Assembly: GCA_002287215.1 (NCBI GenBank)
Contig: LMVO01000002.1
Location: 1-64,000, forward strand
DNA length: 64,000 nucleotides
Source: Methanocorpusculum parvum
GTDB taxonomy: Archaea > Halobacteriota > Methanomicrobia > Methanomicrobiales > Methanocorpusculaceae
Reading direction: 5' to 3'
This document shows, piece after piece, positions 9,350 to 18,012 of this stretch (its first letter is position 1; the number at the start of each line of letters is the position of its first letter). The notes below the pieces were generated by a model. The model was not told where the DNA came from and made no database searches. It saw only the letters and a list, made by a program, of their open reading frames with translations. A program made the translations under genes and the position numbers.

Positions 9350-10036
9350 ATGTTTGAATCGATTTCCGCAGTAACGAACTCCGCAGGGTATCTCCTGGAA
9401 GGAGTGGGGGTGACCCTTCTTTTAGTGGGCCTCTCCCTATTTATCGGGTTCATCTGCGGGATCGTTCTGACTCTCGGCCAGGTCTACGGTCCGGCTCTGG
9501 TCCGCAGGTTCGTCGGCGTCTATGTCTGGTTTTTCCGCGGGCTGCCAAATATCGTCCTGCTGTTTCTGTTTTACTTCGCGCTCTTCCCGTTCATGGGCTT
9601 TGATATGCCGGCATTCGGCGTTGCCGTGACCGTGTTAGGTCTCAGAAGTGCGGCCTATCAGTCGCAGATCTTCCGGGGAGCGATCCAGTCATTATCCGAA
9701 GGACAGATGCTTGCCGCACGTTCGCTTGGCATGACCCGCTGGCAGGCGATCCGCTCGATCGTTCTGCCTCAGTCTCTTCGTCTTTCCCTTCCCGGCTGGT
9801 CGAACGAGTATCCGGTTCTGCTGACGGACTCTTCGGTTGCCTATGTGATCGGGGTGGCTGAACTTCTTACACGGACGAGTCAGGTGATCTCCCGGACAGG
9901 CGAGCCGATGATCCTGTATCTCTCCTGCGCGGTAATATTTATATTGCTGAATTACGGTGGCATGATGATCATTCAATATGTGGAAAAGAAAGTCCGGATC
10001 CCGGGATTCGGCAACAATGAGGCTGAGTGTTTATGA
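9350..10036 (+). CDS. Polar amino acid ABC transporter permease (first)
   Basis: A 228-residue HisM/GlnP-type membrane permease with about five helices. Visible family features are the early YVWFFRGLPNIVLLFLFYF segment and the EAA loop, LGMTRWQAIRSIVLPQSLR (about residues 128-146), which docks on the ATPase. It opens a three-gene operon of permease, ATPase and permease; its stop overlaps the ATPase start as ATGA. The substrate cannot be read from sequence; the family imports polar amino acids or related compounds. Confidence 0.9.
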   Translation: MFESISAVTNSAGYLLEGVGVTLLLVGLSLFIGFICGIVLTLGQVYGPALVRRFVGVYVWFFRGLPNIVLLFLFYFALFPFMGFDMPAFGVAVTVLGLRSAAYQSQIFRGAIQSLSEGQMLAARSLGMTRWQAIRSIVLPQSLRLSLPGWSNEYPVLLTDSSVAYVIGVAELLTRTSQVISRTGEPMILYLSCAVIFILLNYGGMMIIQYVEKKVRIPGFGNNEAECL

Positions 10037-10776
10037 GTGACATTCCCATTCTCAAAGTCGAGAACCTCTGTAAATCGTACGGCGATCTTGATGTTCTGAA
10101 ATCCGTCTCGTTCGAGGTGCACAAAGGAGAAAAAAAGGTTTTCGTCGGCCCGTCGGGAACCGGAAAATCCACGCTTCTCCGGTGCATCAACCAGCTGACC
10201 GCTCCGGACAGCGGTTTTGTGTATCTGAACGGCGAGGAGATCGTTCACTCCGGAAAAAAGATCAATGCATACCGGCAGAAGATGGGCATGGTCTTTCAGA
10301 ACTTCAACCTTTTCGATCATCTGACGGCCGTCAGAAACGTGGAACTTGCCCTCCTGAAAGTGAAAAAGATGGACAGAAAGTCTGCACGCGAGAAGGCGAT
10401 GTATGAGTTGGAACAGGTCGGTATGGCCGACCGTGCAGACTTTTATCCGGCGCAGCTGTCAGGAGGCCAGGCCCAGCGGGTTTCTATCGCCCGGGCACTT
10501 GCCATGGATCCTGAGGTCATGCTTTTTGATGAACCCACCTCGGCTCTTGATCCGGAACTGAAGCGTGAGGTGATGGAGGTCATGCGGACCCTTGCAGCGC
10601 AGGGAATGACCTGTATCGTCGTTACGCATGAGATGAAGTTTGCAACCTCGTTTGCGACCGAGATCTACCTGATGGAGAAGGGCGAGATCGTTGAACACGG
10701 ACCGCCGTCGGAGATCCCGACAAGCCCGAATTTTGTAAAGACGCGTGCGTTTATGGGCAGTTACGCAGACGAGTGA
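10033..10776 (+). CDS. Polar amino acid ABC transporter ATPase (GlnQ type)
   Basis: A 247-residue cytoplasmic ATPase powering the two flanking permeases. Walker A is GPSGTGKST at about residue 39, the Q-loop is MVFQNFNLFDHLT, the signature is LSGGQAQRVSIARAL, Walker B is VMLFDEPTSALDPE and the switch histidine is in VVTHEM. The FDHLT and TSALDPEL wording is typical of the GlnQ/HisP group. Start taken at 10033, which overlaps the upstream stop (ATGA), rather than the in-frame ATG at 10027. Confidence 0.93.
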   Translation: MSDIPILKVENLCKSYGDLDVLKSVSFEVHKGEKKVFVGPSGTGKSTLLRCINQLTAPDSGFVYLNGEEIVHSGKKINAYRQKMGMVFQNFNLFDHLTAVRNVELALLKVKKMDRKSAREKAMYELEQVGMADRADFYPAQLSGGQAQRVSIARALAMDPEVMLFDEPTSALDPELKREVMEVMRTLAAQGMTCIVVTHEMKFATSFATEIYLMEKGEIVEHGPPSEIPTSPNFVKTRAFMGSYADE

Positions 10777-10777
10777 T

Positions 10778-11545
10778 ATGGATAATCTGACCAGTACCCC
10801 GGTGCCTTCTGACGGGCCGATCGGATTTTTCCAGAGTATGCTGGACTCGATCATCTCCCAGATCCCGTTCTGGCAGGACATTCTGCTCCCTGCTCTCTGG
10901 GATGGGTTATGGGTGACGATGCAGCTTGTGATCATGACGGCTCCCCTCGGATTTCTGCTTGGTCTTCTCGTGGCCGTATCCAGAGTCTACGGGCCCGCCC
11001 CGGTCAAATGGCTGGCTCAGCTGTATGTGATATTTTTCCGCGGATGTCCGCTTTTGGTTCTGCTGTTCATTCTGTACTTTGGTCTGCCGTCTATAGGAAT
11101 TGTTTTAGGATCGTTTATGTCGGCCCTTGTCGGATTTATTTTATGTAACTCGGCTTATAACTCCGAGTATCTCCGGGGAGCACTTCAGTCGATCAAGCGC
11201 GGTCAGTTGCTCGCGGCAAGATCTCTTGGCATGACGAAGGCACAGGGTGTTCTGTATGTGGTGGTCCCGCAGGCACTCCGCCGTGCCCTTCCCGGCGTCT
11301 CAAATGAGTTCATCTATCTGATTAAATACTCGTCACTTGCGTACGTGGTCGCGGTTATCGAGCTTACCGGTGCGGCAAAAATCATTGCCAGCAAGTATTT
11401 TATGTACTTCGAGGCGTTTGCAGCAGTCGGCATCTTCTATCTGGTTCTTGTGACGATCACGACGTTTGGGGTCACCTGGCTTGAGAAAAAATATGCGATA
11501 CCGGGTGTGTCGGGCGCTGCTGTGAAAACTGAAAAAGGGCAGTAA
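10778..11545 (+). CDS. Polar amino acid ABC transporter permease (second)
   Basis: A 255-residue permease of the same HisM/GlnP family as the gene at 9.35 kb. It shows YVIFFRGCPLLVLLFILYF and the EAA loop LGMTKAQGVLYVVVPQALRR. The N-terminal extension of about 40 residues before the first helix is longer than in the first permease. The start at 10778 follows the ATPase stop by one base (TGATATG). Two non-identical permeases with a single ATPase suggest a heterodimeric membrane core. No extracellular solute-binding protein is encoded next to the operon. Confidence 0.9.
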   Translation: MDNLTSTPVPSDGPIGFFQSMLDSIISQIPFWQDILLPALWDGLWVTMQLVIMTAPLGFLLGLLVAVSRVYGPAPVKWLAQLYVIFFRGCPLLVLLFILYFGLPSIGIVLGSFMSALVGFILCNSAYNSEYLRGALQSIKRGQLLAARSLGMTKAQGVLYVVVPQALRRALPGVSNEFIYLIKYSSLAYVVAVIELTGAAKIIASKYFMYFEAFAAVGIFYLVLVTITTFGVTWLEKKYAIPGVSGAAVKTEKGQ

Positions 11546-11562
11546 ATCCACTTTACAATTAT

Positions 11563-11572
11563 TTAAATACTT
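11563..11572 (+). promoter_or_regulatory. TATA box before the DUF5654 gene
   Basis: ATTTAAATAC about 20-29 bp before the ATG at 11592 matches an archaeal TATA element and would place the transcription start at or just before the start codon, giving a leaderless or nearly leaderless mRNA. Confidence 0.5.
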
Positions 11573-11591
11573 TTTATGCCAATTCTCTTTC

Positions 11592-11843
11592 ATGACATTA
11601 TCAGTTGATGTTATAGATAAGCTTGCTGCGCTGATCACAGCTGCTTTTGGACTGATCGCGGCTCTTGCATGGAATACCGCGATTCAGGCAGTTTTTAAGG
11701 AAATTTTTGGAGACCAGAGCAGTATCCCGGCAATGCTCGGTTATGCAGGTTTTGTGACGATCATTGCGGTCGTCTTTACGATCTGGATCGGGTATGTCGC
11801 GAATAAGACAAAGGATAAGGTCGTGAAAGACAAGAAGGAGTAA
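11592..11843 (+). CDS. Small membrane protein, DUF5654-like
   Basis: An 83-residue protein with two hydrophobic helices (about residues 11-34 and 46-69), a short loop containing FGDQSS, and a lysine-rich tail (NKTKDKVVKDKKE). The early pattern of aliphatic residues followed by AAFGLIAALAWNTAIQ is what I recall for the archaeal DUF5654 family. Function is unknown. It has its own TATA box and probably forms a separate transcript from the ABC operon 46 bp upstream. Confidence 0.75.
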   Translation: MTLSVDVIDKLAALITAAFGLIAALAWNTAIQAVFKEIFGDQSSIPAMLGYAGFVTIIAVVFTIWIGYVANKTKDKVVKDKKE

Positions 11844-11886
11844 TTGTACCCAATTCTTTTTTTGTCAGGCATGCGTTACTAGTAGT

Positions 11887-12630
11887 ATGCGTGTTTGTTG
11901 TGCTCAGCTGACCCAGGTTTGGGATGATGTGGATGCGGCTTTTTTGAAGGCTGATGCTTTTCTTAGCGGAAAAGCAGGTATAGCGGATATGGCGGTGTTT
12001 TCCGAGCAGTATGCAACCGGATGGCGGCCTGCGCCCGCTCAGGTTTCGGGCGTGGATGTGAAAAACCGCTGGCTTGCCCTTGCAGAAAAGCATAATGTGT
12101 GCGTTGTCGGTTCGTATCAGAAAACCGTGGCGGGAGGTTTGCCGCAAAATACGATGCTCGTGTGCGGACCCTCGGGGGAGATCATTGCCGAGTATTCGAA
12201 GATGTATTTATTCGTTCCCGGAAAAGAGGATCGGTGTTTTTCACCCGGTGCCGAGCCGGTGACATTTACTTACGGCGGTGTGAAGTTCGGGTGTGCGATC
12301 TGTTTTGATCTGCGGTTTCCTGAGTTGTTTCGCGCATATCTGAAGATGGGGTGCGAGTGTGTTCTGGTTCAGGCAGCCTGGCCAGCGGCCCGTGTTTCAG
12401 ACTGGGAACTTCTGCTTCGGGCGAGGGCGCTCGAGAATCGCGGGTTTGTTATCGGGGCTGCATGTATGGGGTATGATCCCGTTTCGGGTACGGATTACTG
12501 CGGGCGGAGTATGGTGTGTGATTATGAGGGGCGAGTGATCAGTGACGGGGGCGTGTTTGAGGGGGAGTGTGTGGGGGACGTGGATGTGGAGGGGGTGAGG
12601 GAGATGAGGAGAGTGTGGGGGATGATATGA
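11887..12630 (+). CDS. Carbon-nitrogen hydrolase (nitrilase superfamily)
   Basis: A 247-residue amidase-type enzyme. The catalytic triad is visible: Glu40 in AVFSEQY, Lys105 in EYSKMYLF and Cys139 in GCAICFDLRFPELFR. The length and the single catalytic domain fit the omega-amidase/carbamoylase-like branch that hydrolyses small amides. The substrate cannot be assigned. Composition in the last 30 codons shifts to runs of G (GAGGGGG-type codons), unlike the adjoining genes. Downstream is about 150 bp of non-coding sequence before the glycan island begins on the other strand. Confidence 0.88.
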   Translation: MRVCCAQLTQVWDDVDAAFLKADAFLSGKAGIADMAVFSEQYATGWRPAPAQVSGVDVKNRWLALAEKHNVCVVGSYQKTVAGGLPQNTMLVCGPSGEIIAEYSKMYLFVPGKEDRCFSPGAEPVTFTYGGVKFGCAICFDLRFPELFRAYLKMGCECVLVQAAWPAARVSDWELLLRARALENRGFVIGAACMGYDPVSGTDYCGRSMVCDYEGRVISDGGVFEGECVGDVDVEGVREMRRVWGMI

Positions 12631-12782
12631 AGCTACGTATTTTTTGAGCAGGAGGATTGATGGACATAGTTATGTGATTGCGGCGTCTTTTTGATGCTTA
12701 ACAAAAATGTATCCCACATAGCCTGTTATATAGGATATATTTCCCGGGATGAAAATGCGGGTTATTTCCCCGTATATCTACC

Positions 12783-13907
12783 CTAATTTGACTCAAGTAT
12801 GAATTGATACAGTTCAGCATATTGTTTTGCTACATTTTCCCAAGACATTGTTTCTTTTGCTGCTCTAAAACTATTTTCAGCACACTGTCTACGTTTATCT
12901 GGATTGGAAAGCAAGTCAATTATCGCCTCATAGATTGCATCAGGGGATTTGAAGGGAATGATATACCCGTTTTTCCAAGTGGTGATTATTTCCGGTGCAA
13001 TACTGACCGGAGTCGAGATAACAGGAAGGCCACAAGCCATTGCCTCTAACAGAGTTAAGGGAAGACCTTCATAGAGACTTGGAAGTAAAAAGAGATCAGC
13101 ATTGCGAAGATAAACTGGAACCTCACTGTTTGGGATTAAGCCGGTAAACTCAACTGTTGCTGAGAGCATATTCATCTCTACCAGCTTCTCAAGTTCTGAC
13201 CGATATTCTCCATCGCCGACGATCATAAGTTTTGCAGTTGGAAACTTAGCATGGACCTTTTTCATACTCTCAATTGCATACTCCAGTCCCTTTTTGTTAT
13301 CTATTCGGGATAGGGTGAGAATTACTGGTGATGCCGATTTTTTCATCTCATTGTTTTCAGCAGGATAAAATCTATCAAGATCAACACCGTTTGGAATAAC
13401 AACTGGTTTTGTTCCAAGTTCTTTTTCGAATTGGGTTGCCATTTCATTTGTGAGAGTGATAATCTGTGCTGCTTCTTTGATATGCGGGAGTTGGGGCCAG
13501 AATCTTTTGAGAGATGCGGGGAGAAATGGACCCATAAGTTCCAGATTTCCATGTATGCAGATTGTATATGGGATGTGGTATTTTTTCCAGGCGATGTATG
13601 CAGGGATTGAGTTTGTAATATTCTGTGCATGAATGATATCCGGTTTTATTTCTTTGATTGTTTTCACCGTCTTTTTGAAAAAGGTCAAACCATCAATGAA
13701 TGCTCGAATGGGACCCTCATCTGGGTAGGTATGAATCGGGTACCTGTGCATATGGATGGGAGTTGTGTTTTTATTGGGGTCGGGAGATGGAGTGATGATA
13801 TGAACTTCGTTATGCTGTTTGTCAAGTTCCTTCGCCAGATGGAAGGTTGCCAGTTCAAGTCCACCGACGTGGGGAAGGTAGTGGGTTGCGATGATAACAA
13901 GTATCAT
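12783..13907 (-). CDS. Glycosyltransferase family 4 (GT-B fold)
   Basis: A 374-residue glycosyltransferase. The N-terminal domain begins with HYLPHVGGLELATFHLAKEL and contains HGNLELMGP; the C-terminal nucleotide-sugar domain has LSRIDNKKGLEYAIESMKKV, SLYEGLPLTLLEAMACGLPV and the EX7E-type acidic patch. The ATG at 13907 lies 6 bp beyond the upstream gene's stop and is preferred to 13928. It is homologous to the GT4 at 16683 (shared LLEAMACGLP and ISTPV-IAPEI), so the two probably act in one glycan pathway after divergence from a duplicated ancestor. The gene is visibly AT-richer than housekeeping genes in the window. Confidence 0.9.
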   Translation of the reverse strand: MILVIIATHYLPHVGGLELATFHLAKELDKQHNEVHIITPSPDPNKNTTPIHMHRYPIHTYPDEGPIRAFIDGLTFFKKTVKTIKEIKPDIIHAQNITNSIPAYIAWKKYHIPYTICIHGNLELMGPFLPASLKRFWPQLPHIKEAAQIITLTNEMATQFEKELGTKPVVIPNGVDLDRFYPAENNEMKKSASPVILTLSRIDNKKGLEYAIESMKKVHAKFPTAKLMIVGDGEYRSELEKLVEMNMLSATVEFTGLIPNSEVPVYLRNADLFLLPSLYEGLPLTLLEAMACGLPVISTPVSIAPEIITTWKNGYIIPFKSPDAIYEAIIDLLSNPDKRRQCAENSFRAAKETMSWENVAKQYAELYQFILESN

Positions 13908-13912
13908 AGAGG

Positions 13913-14890
13913 CTATCCTGACATCCAAATTCTTATTCTATCCAATGTTTTTTGCTTTATTAATGGTATCTTTTTGACAATTTGACTCGGGAGATAAAGG
14001 AGGAGCTCTAACAGTAATTTTCTTTTAAGAAAATACTTTGACTGAACTATTTTGAGATTTTCTTTAACATATTGCTTATTTCCTGCTATGAGGTTGATGT
14101 AAGCCATATTAAGTTCCTCCATCTCCAAATAAAGTTGTAACCCATCTGTATTATTAATTACCTCCTCTTGTTCCGGAAGGGATAAGATATATTTATAAAA
14201 CGGATGGTGATCTATCGGCATTCTGATATTCGTCATCTTGTTATTGGAAATCCAATGATATTTTGCTCCTTCGGTGGAAGAATAAGCAATGGGTAAACAT
14301 AGGGCAATTCTACCCCACATTTCTGTATCCTCTCCAATATTAAGACTCGGATTGAAAAGTCCAACTCTATCATAAGTTGATTTTGGAATAGTTACACAAC
14401 ATGGTGAAAAAGGTGGTTGCATGGCTAAGGCTGTTGAACGGAAATAAGAGTCTAAGATTCCGTTCCACGGTTTTTTGGGGATTTCACACAATGGCAACTT
14501 TTGGGTTTGATTACCATACGTTGGGATATAAGCCGTTGCATATAAACCTGCAGATGGATAGTCCGCATTTAATTTCAATATTTGCTCAATATATGTTGGC
14601 AACCACTCATCATCAGCATCTAGAAAAGCAATAAGATCGGCACCGGCTGCCGCAATTCCTTCATTTCTCCCTGCCGGCAATCCTTTAGAAAGCTGATGAA
14701 TCAGATGATATCGCGAATCGGATTCGTATTTTTTTATCACATCCAAACTGCCGTCGGTTGATCCTCCGTCCACAATGATCAATTCAAAATTCTGTATTGT
14801 CTGTGCAAATATTGAATCAATGGCACGCTGAACTTCGTTGACTTTGTTATAAAGCGGGACAATTATTGAGACTTGAGGATTCAACATCAT
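13913..14890 (-). CDS. Glycosyltransferase family 2 (GT-A fold)
   Basis: A 325-residue inverting glycosyltransferase. It begins VSIIVPLYNKVNEVQRAIDS and shows the nucleotide-binding VDGGSTDGSLDVI, the LSKGLPAGRNEGIAAA segment and the DXD-like FLDADDEW (about residues 92-99). The C-terminal third has no obvious membrane helix except a weakly hydrophobic stretch near LLLELLLYLPSQIVKKIP. It is transcribed with the GT4 gene 5 bp downstream. The acceptor and sugar cannot be read from the sequence. Confidence 0.9.
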   Translation of the reverse strand: MMLNPQVSIIVPLYNKVNEVQRAIDSIFAQTIQNFELIIVDGGSTDGSLDVIKKYESDSRYHLIHQLSKGLPAGRNEGIAAAGADLIAFLDADDEWLPTYIEQILKLNADYPSAGLYATAYIPTYGNQTQKLPLCEIPKKPWNGILDSYFRSTALAMQPPFSPCCVTIPKSTYDRVGLFNPSLNIGEDTEMWGRIALCLPIAYSSTEGAKYHWISNNKMTNIRMPIDHHPFYKYILSLPEQEEVINNTDGLQLYLEMEELNMAYINLIAGNKQYVKENLKIVQSKYFLKRKLLLELLLYLPSQIVKKIPLIKQKTLDRIRIWMSG

Positions 14891-15189
14891 GATTTTAGAA
14901 AAAGATCTTCAATGTAGCAGTAAAATATATGGGAACCACAAGAAAGTTCTTTGAAATTATTATTCCCTCTTGATTTTTCGGATTCACCAAATAATTCAAG
15001 TTTTTCTCCGTATTGGTTAGTTATTTTTTGTTCATTAATTTGTTATTTATTCTCTCTTCATATCATATTAATCAATGAAGACAATTAAGCATATCCATAT
15101 ATAAAAATCTATTGTTTGTAGAAAAAGCTCAGAATAAATATTTGTATCCATTATCTAATCCATTGATTCCTTTATCAGTAGGATAAATA
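14891..15189. other. AT-rich intergenic stretch left of the insertion sequence
   Basis: About 300 bp with no credible gene: stop codons are dense in all frames and the base composition is strongly A/T. It separates the leftward glycosyltransferase pair from the insertion sequence and probably holds the promoter of the GT2 gene. No repeat or hairpin was recognised. Confidence 0.6.
15185..15189. repeat. Left copy of 5-bp target-site duplication
   Basis: AAATA immediately outside the left terminal repeat equals AAATA at 16537-16541 immediately outside the right one, as expected for a 5-bp target duplication. Confidence 0.65.
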
Positions 15190-15295
15190 GAGTTTGTCCA
15201 ATCGTGGATTCTGTGATATAAACTCATCCCCCATTTACTCTTGTCGACTTTTTTGGAGGGGAACAATACCTTTATATATCCATACGCCGAGTGGT

Positions 15296-16390
15296 ATGTC
15301 TGAATTTCAAGACGAATATGAACGTATTTTCAACAATGGAGTCATCCCTCCGGATATGTCCATTTGCTGGCTCATGTCCCAACTCAACATTAGTGACATT
15401 GTACGAAAAATCGAACAGACTTATTATTCACCTCATCTTCGCGACTATTTTCATTATCCCATTGATTTTCTGATAAAACTGACCGTTGTCATGACTTATC
15501 GCAGAATAGCCTATCGTCATATTCGGCGTAAAATAACGGAAGAAGATCTAAGCCATCTTCTTCCGGCAAAATCACCACTCTGGTTACCTTCGCCGAGTAC
15601 CTTACATTACTTTGTGAAATATCGGTTAGGTGAGGAGGGTATGGAAACTCTTATGTTTTTGATAAGCAAAAAGATTGTCCATTTCCTCAAATCTGAAACC
15701 GAGGTCATTATCGATTCCACTCCTTTAGTTGCAAGCCGTTATTGTCCCAATAGTCTGTTTAACCCTCATTATCAGGTTAAAATGGATAAAGCATATATTT
15801 TGAATCTGGGGGCTTATCCCTTGTTTATGATTCATTCAGAAGGAACGGAGAATGACAAACCCTATGCGCATTTTCTGATTCAGATTGCCGAACTTCTCGG
15901 CGTATCCTGTGATCATGTATTGATGGATGCGGGATATGACTCCCTAGAGCTACACACGTTAATATTTGAGAAACTTCATGCAAAACCCCTTATTCAACTG
16001 AGATCTGACGCACAATTGTCCCCACTGGATTCAGAGAAAACCATAACAAAACAGATCAATACGTTCTGGAGAAAAGGAGGAAATGCCCAAATGTCTCTTA
16101 CAGAAAAACTAGTATTTCTCTGCAAGAATGGTAAACGGGAGATGGTAGGAGCATATCTCAGAAATCAGACTATTCTTCATGGAATGGGGGTAAAAGATGC
16201 TATGAAAAGGCGGGGAACGTGCGAACGCAAGCATGCACACCTCAAAAAAACCGTCAAATATGATGTGGTGCATTGCAAGAAAAACAACAGAGCGCTCTCT
16301 GCAATAATGAATTTTATAACGTTCCAATTATTGATGTTAGCCCATTTACAGAATGGATTTCAGAATATGAATTTTGCAAATTATCGATAA
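15296..16390 (+). CDS. DDE transposase of the insertion sequence
   Basis: A 364-residue transposase. The acidic triad can be placed at Asp140 (VIIDSTP), Asp211 (VLMDAGYDS) and Glu310 (RGTCERKHAHLKK), the layout of IS4/IS5-superfamily transposases. The N-terminal part contains YPIDFLIKLTVVMTYRRIAYRH, typical of the InsH-type DUF772 helical region. Start taken at ATG 15296; the frame is open upstream to 15194 inside the terminal repeat, but no start with a plausible ribosome site is seen there. No frameshift or internal stop is present, so the gene looks functional. Confidence 0.88.
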   Translation: MSEFQDEYERIFNNGVIPPDMSICWLMSQLNISDIVRKIEQTYYSPHLRDYFHYPIDFLIKLTVVMTYRRIAYRHIRRKITEEDLSHLLPAKSPLWLPSPSTLHYFVKYRLGEEGMETLMFLISKKIVHFLKSETEVIIDSTPLVASRYCPNSLFNPHYQVKMDKAYILNLGAYPLFMIHSEGTENDKPYAHFLIQIAELLGVSCDHVLMDAGYDSLELHTLIFEKLHAKPLIQLRSDAQLSPLDSEKTITKQINTFWRKGGNAQMSLTEKLVFLCKNGKREMVGAYLRNQTILHGMGVKDAMKRRGTCERKHAHLKKTVKYDVVHCKKNNRALSAIMNFITFQLLMLAHLQNGFQNMNFANYR

Positions 16391-16500
16391 GAAGTCTAAA
16401 GAAGTCTGATTTGGCAGATTCCCCCCCCCAATCCCATGTCAATAGTGAAACCGTTGAATCATGATATTCCTAGATGAAGTTATCTCGATCAAAAAAAACT

Positions 16501-16532
16501 CTGTCCAAGGGATTGACGTATCGATTGGACAG
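16501..16532. repeat. Hairpin in the right end of the insertion sequence
   Basis: CTGTCCAA (16501-16508) is the exact reverse complement of TTGGACAG (16525-16532), the latter being part of the right terminal repeat. The right end therefore has an internal second copy of the terminal motif in the opposite direction, which the left end lacks. It could be a second transposase contact site. Confidence 0.55.
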
Positions 16533-16536
16533 ACTC

Positions 16537-16541
16537 AAATA
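16537..16541. repeat. Right copy of 5-bp target-site duplication
   Basis: AAATA, directly outside the right terminal repeat and identical to 15185-15189. Confidence 0.65.
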
Positions 16542-16682
16542 GATTTATGTGAGAGGTAAATAATTATAGCTGAGTTCGCTCCTATATTACTATTGATTAT
16601 ATAATCTGCCAAGTTGATTAAATAATCATAACTCCATGAAATTTTGAAAGTATTCTCTCCACAATAAAAAAATGGTGAAAAT

Positions 16683-17852
16683 ATGGTCAACAAATTAAAA
16701 ATTTGTCTTATTGCCCCTGATTATCCATCAAAGATTGGGGGGGTGGAAATAGTAAATTGGAATTTGTCTAAAGAATTTGGAAATCAAGGGAATGAAGTTC
16801 ATATAATTACATTATGCAATGTTCATAATATTAAAATAAATATTCCTGAAAACATTAGTATCCATCATTTTTCTATATATAGATTACATAATAAATGGAG
16901 ATTGTTTTCTAACTTTTTTTTTATTTTAGAGGCAATTATTTATATTGTACGGACTAGTTTGTTGTTGATCTCGATAAAACCAGACATTATTCAAGCACAA
17001 GGGCCTATAGAAGCTATACCTGCATTATTAGTTAAATTACTCAAAAACATTCCATATGTGTTAACAATACATGGTAATTTAGCCCACCCTGATGCAAATC
17101 CGGGGCCCGGAATGCCTAGAATAATACGAAAGTATTGGGCACATCTTCCCCACATAAAATATGCAGACCGTATTGTTACATTAACCCAGGAATGTAAAAT
17201 TGCCATATATGAAGTATTGCATCGTAATGCAGACATAATCCATAACGGTGTTGATTTGGATATATTCACATCAAAATCAGGATATATCATGCAAACATAT
17301 GAGCCAAAAATACTCTGTGTTGCGAGATTTGATGTCATCAAAGGATTAGAATATGCAATCCGGGCGATGGATGAAGTATGTATTAAGTACCCAAGAGCTA
17401 AACTTATTATTATTGGTGATGGGGAGCAATATGAGACATTACACACGCTAATTTCTAGAGGTAACTTAAGTTACAATGTATTATTATTAGGTTCTCGACC
17501 AAATGAGGAAATACCAAAATATATGCAATCATCACACCTTTTCCTTTTGACGAGTTTATCAGAAGGTTTTGCTCTAACATTATTGGAGGCAATGGCATGT
17601 GGTTTACCAATCATCTCAACACCAGTGGGAATTGCACCAGAAATTATTAATTCTTGGAACAACGGGCGTCTCATCCCTTTTATGGATCCAGATGCAATTT
17701 CATCGACACTAATAGAATTAATTGAAAATCCTGATCTATGTCATCTATACTCACAAAATAGTATTCATGCAGCTAAAGAATATTCATGGTCATCCGTTTC
17801 TGAAAAATATTTGTGTGAATATCGAAGTGTTCTCAATAAAAAAATTAATTGA
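16683..17852 (+). CDS. Glycosyltransferase family 4 (GT-B fold), very AT-rich gene
   Basis: A 389-residue GT4 enzyme. Landmarks are PDYPSKIGGVEIVNWNLSKE near the start, TIHGNLAHPD, an acceptor-domain LTQECK, then VARFDVIKGLEYAIRAMDEV, SLSEGFALTLLEAMACGLP and ISTPVGIAPEI in the donor-binding half. A hydrophobic stretch at about residues 80-100 (FFFILEAIIYIVRTSLLLIS) may contact the membrane. Codon use is strongly A/T-ending (many AAA, ATT, TTA), unlike every housekeeping gene in the window, and suggests transfer from an AT-rich source. It shares its overall plan with the GT4 at 12.8 kb. Confidence 0.9.
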   Translation: MVNKLKICLIAPDYPSKIGGVEIVNWNLSKEFGNQGNEVHIITLCNVHNIKINIPENISIHHFSIYRLHNKWRLFSNFFFILEAIIYIVRTSLLLISIKPDIIQAQGPIEAIPALLVKLLKNIPYVLTIHGNLAHPDANPGPGMPRIIRKYWAHLPHIKYADRIVTLTQECKIAIYEVLHRNADIIHNGVDLDIFTSKSGYIMQTYEPKILCVARFDVIKGLEYAIRAMDEVCIKYPRAKLIIIGDGEQYETLHTLISRGNLSYNVLLLGSRPNEEIPKYMQSSHLFLLTSLSEGFALTLLEAMACGLPIISTPVGIAPEIINSWNNGRLIPFMDPDAISSTLIELIENPDLCHLYSQNSIHAAKEYSWSSVSEKYLCEYRSVLNKKIN

Positions 17853-17974
17853 ATCCAATATATTACTATCCTGATACAATGTGTCAGATGTAGTTTAATA
17901 TGCTTGGCAATCTGGATTTTAATTTTGTGCCCCATCATAATCCTGTGGATGCCTCATCTCATTCTAAAATATAT

Positions 17975-18012
17975 GAGAATTTCTATCGGAAAAAAGGTTG
18001 TTAGAAATTCTC
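17975..18012. repeat. Perfect 11-bp inverted repeat between glycan genes
   Basis: GAGAATTTCTA (17975-17985) and TAGAAATTCTC (18002-18012) pair perfectly around a 16-base loop. It lies in a 318-bp non-coding gap (17853-18170), 122 bp after the glycosyltransferase stop. It could be a transcript-end hairpin or a protein-binding site; no long T run follows. Nothing else was recognised in the gap apart from a TATA-like ATATAAAAATAG near 18140-18151 before the flippase gene. Confidence 0.5.

Larger units (their letters stand above)
15190..16536 (+). mobile_element. Complete insertion sequence, about 1.35 kb, IS4/IS5-like DDE type
   Basis: The ends are a 15-bp inverted repeat with one mismatch: GAGTTTGTCCAATCG at 15190-15204 and CGATTGGACAGACTC at 16522-16536 (reverse complement GAGTCTGTCCAATCG). 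A 5-bp AAATA duplication flanks both ends. One intact transposase gene fills most of the element. Intact gene, paired ends and duplication suggest a recent insertion that could still be mobile. It sits between glycosyltransferase genes inside an AT-rich island. Confidence 0.85.

Noticed and set aside
16273-16464. 63-codon frame at the insertion-sequence right end
   Set aside because: Overlaps the transposase in another frame and has no ribosome site; not a second transposase gene.
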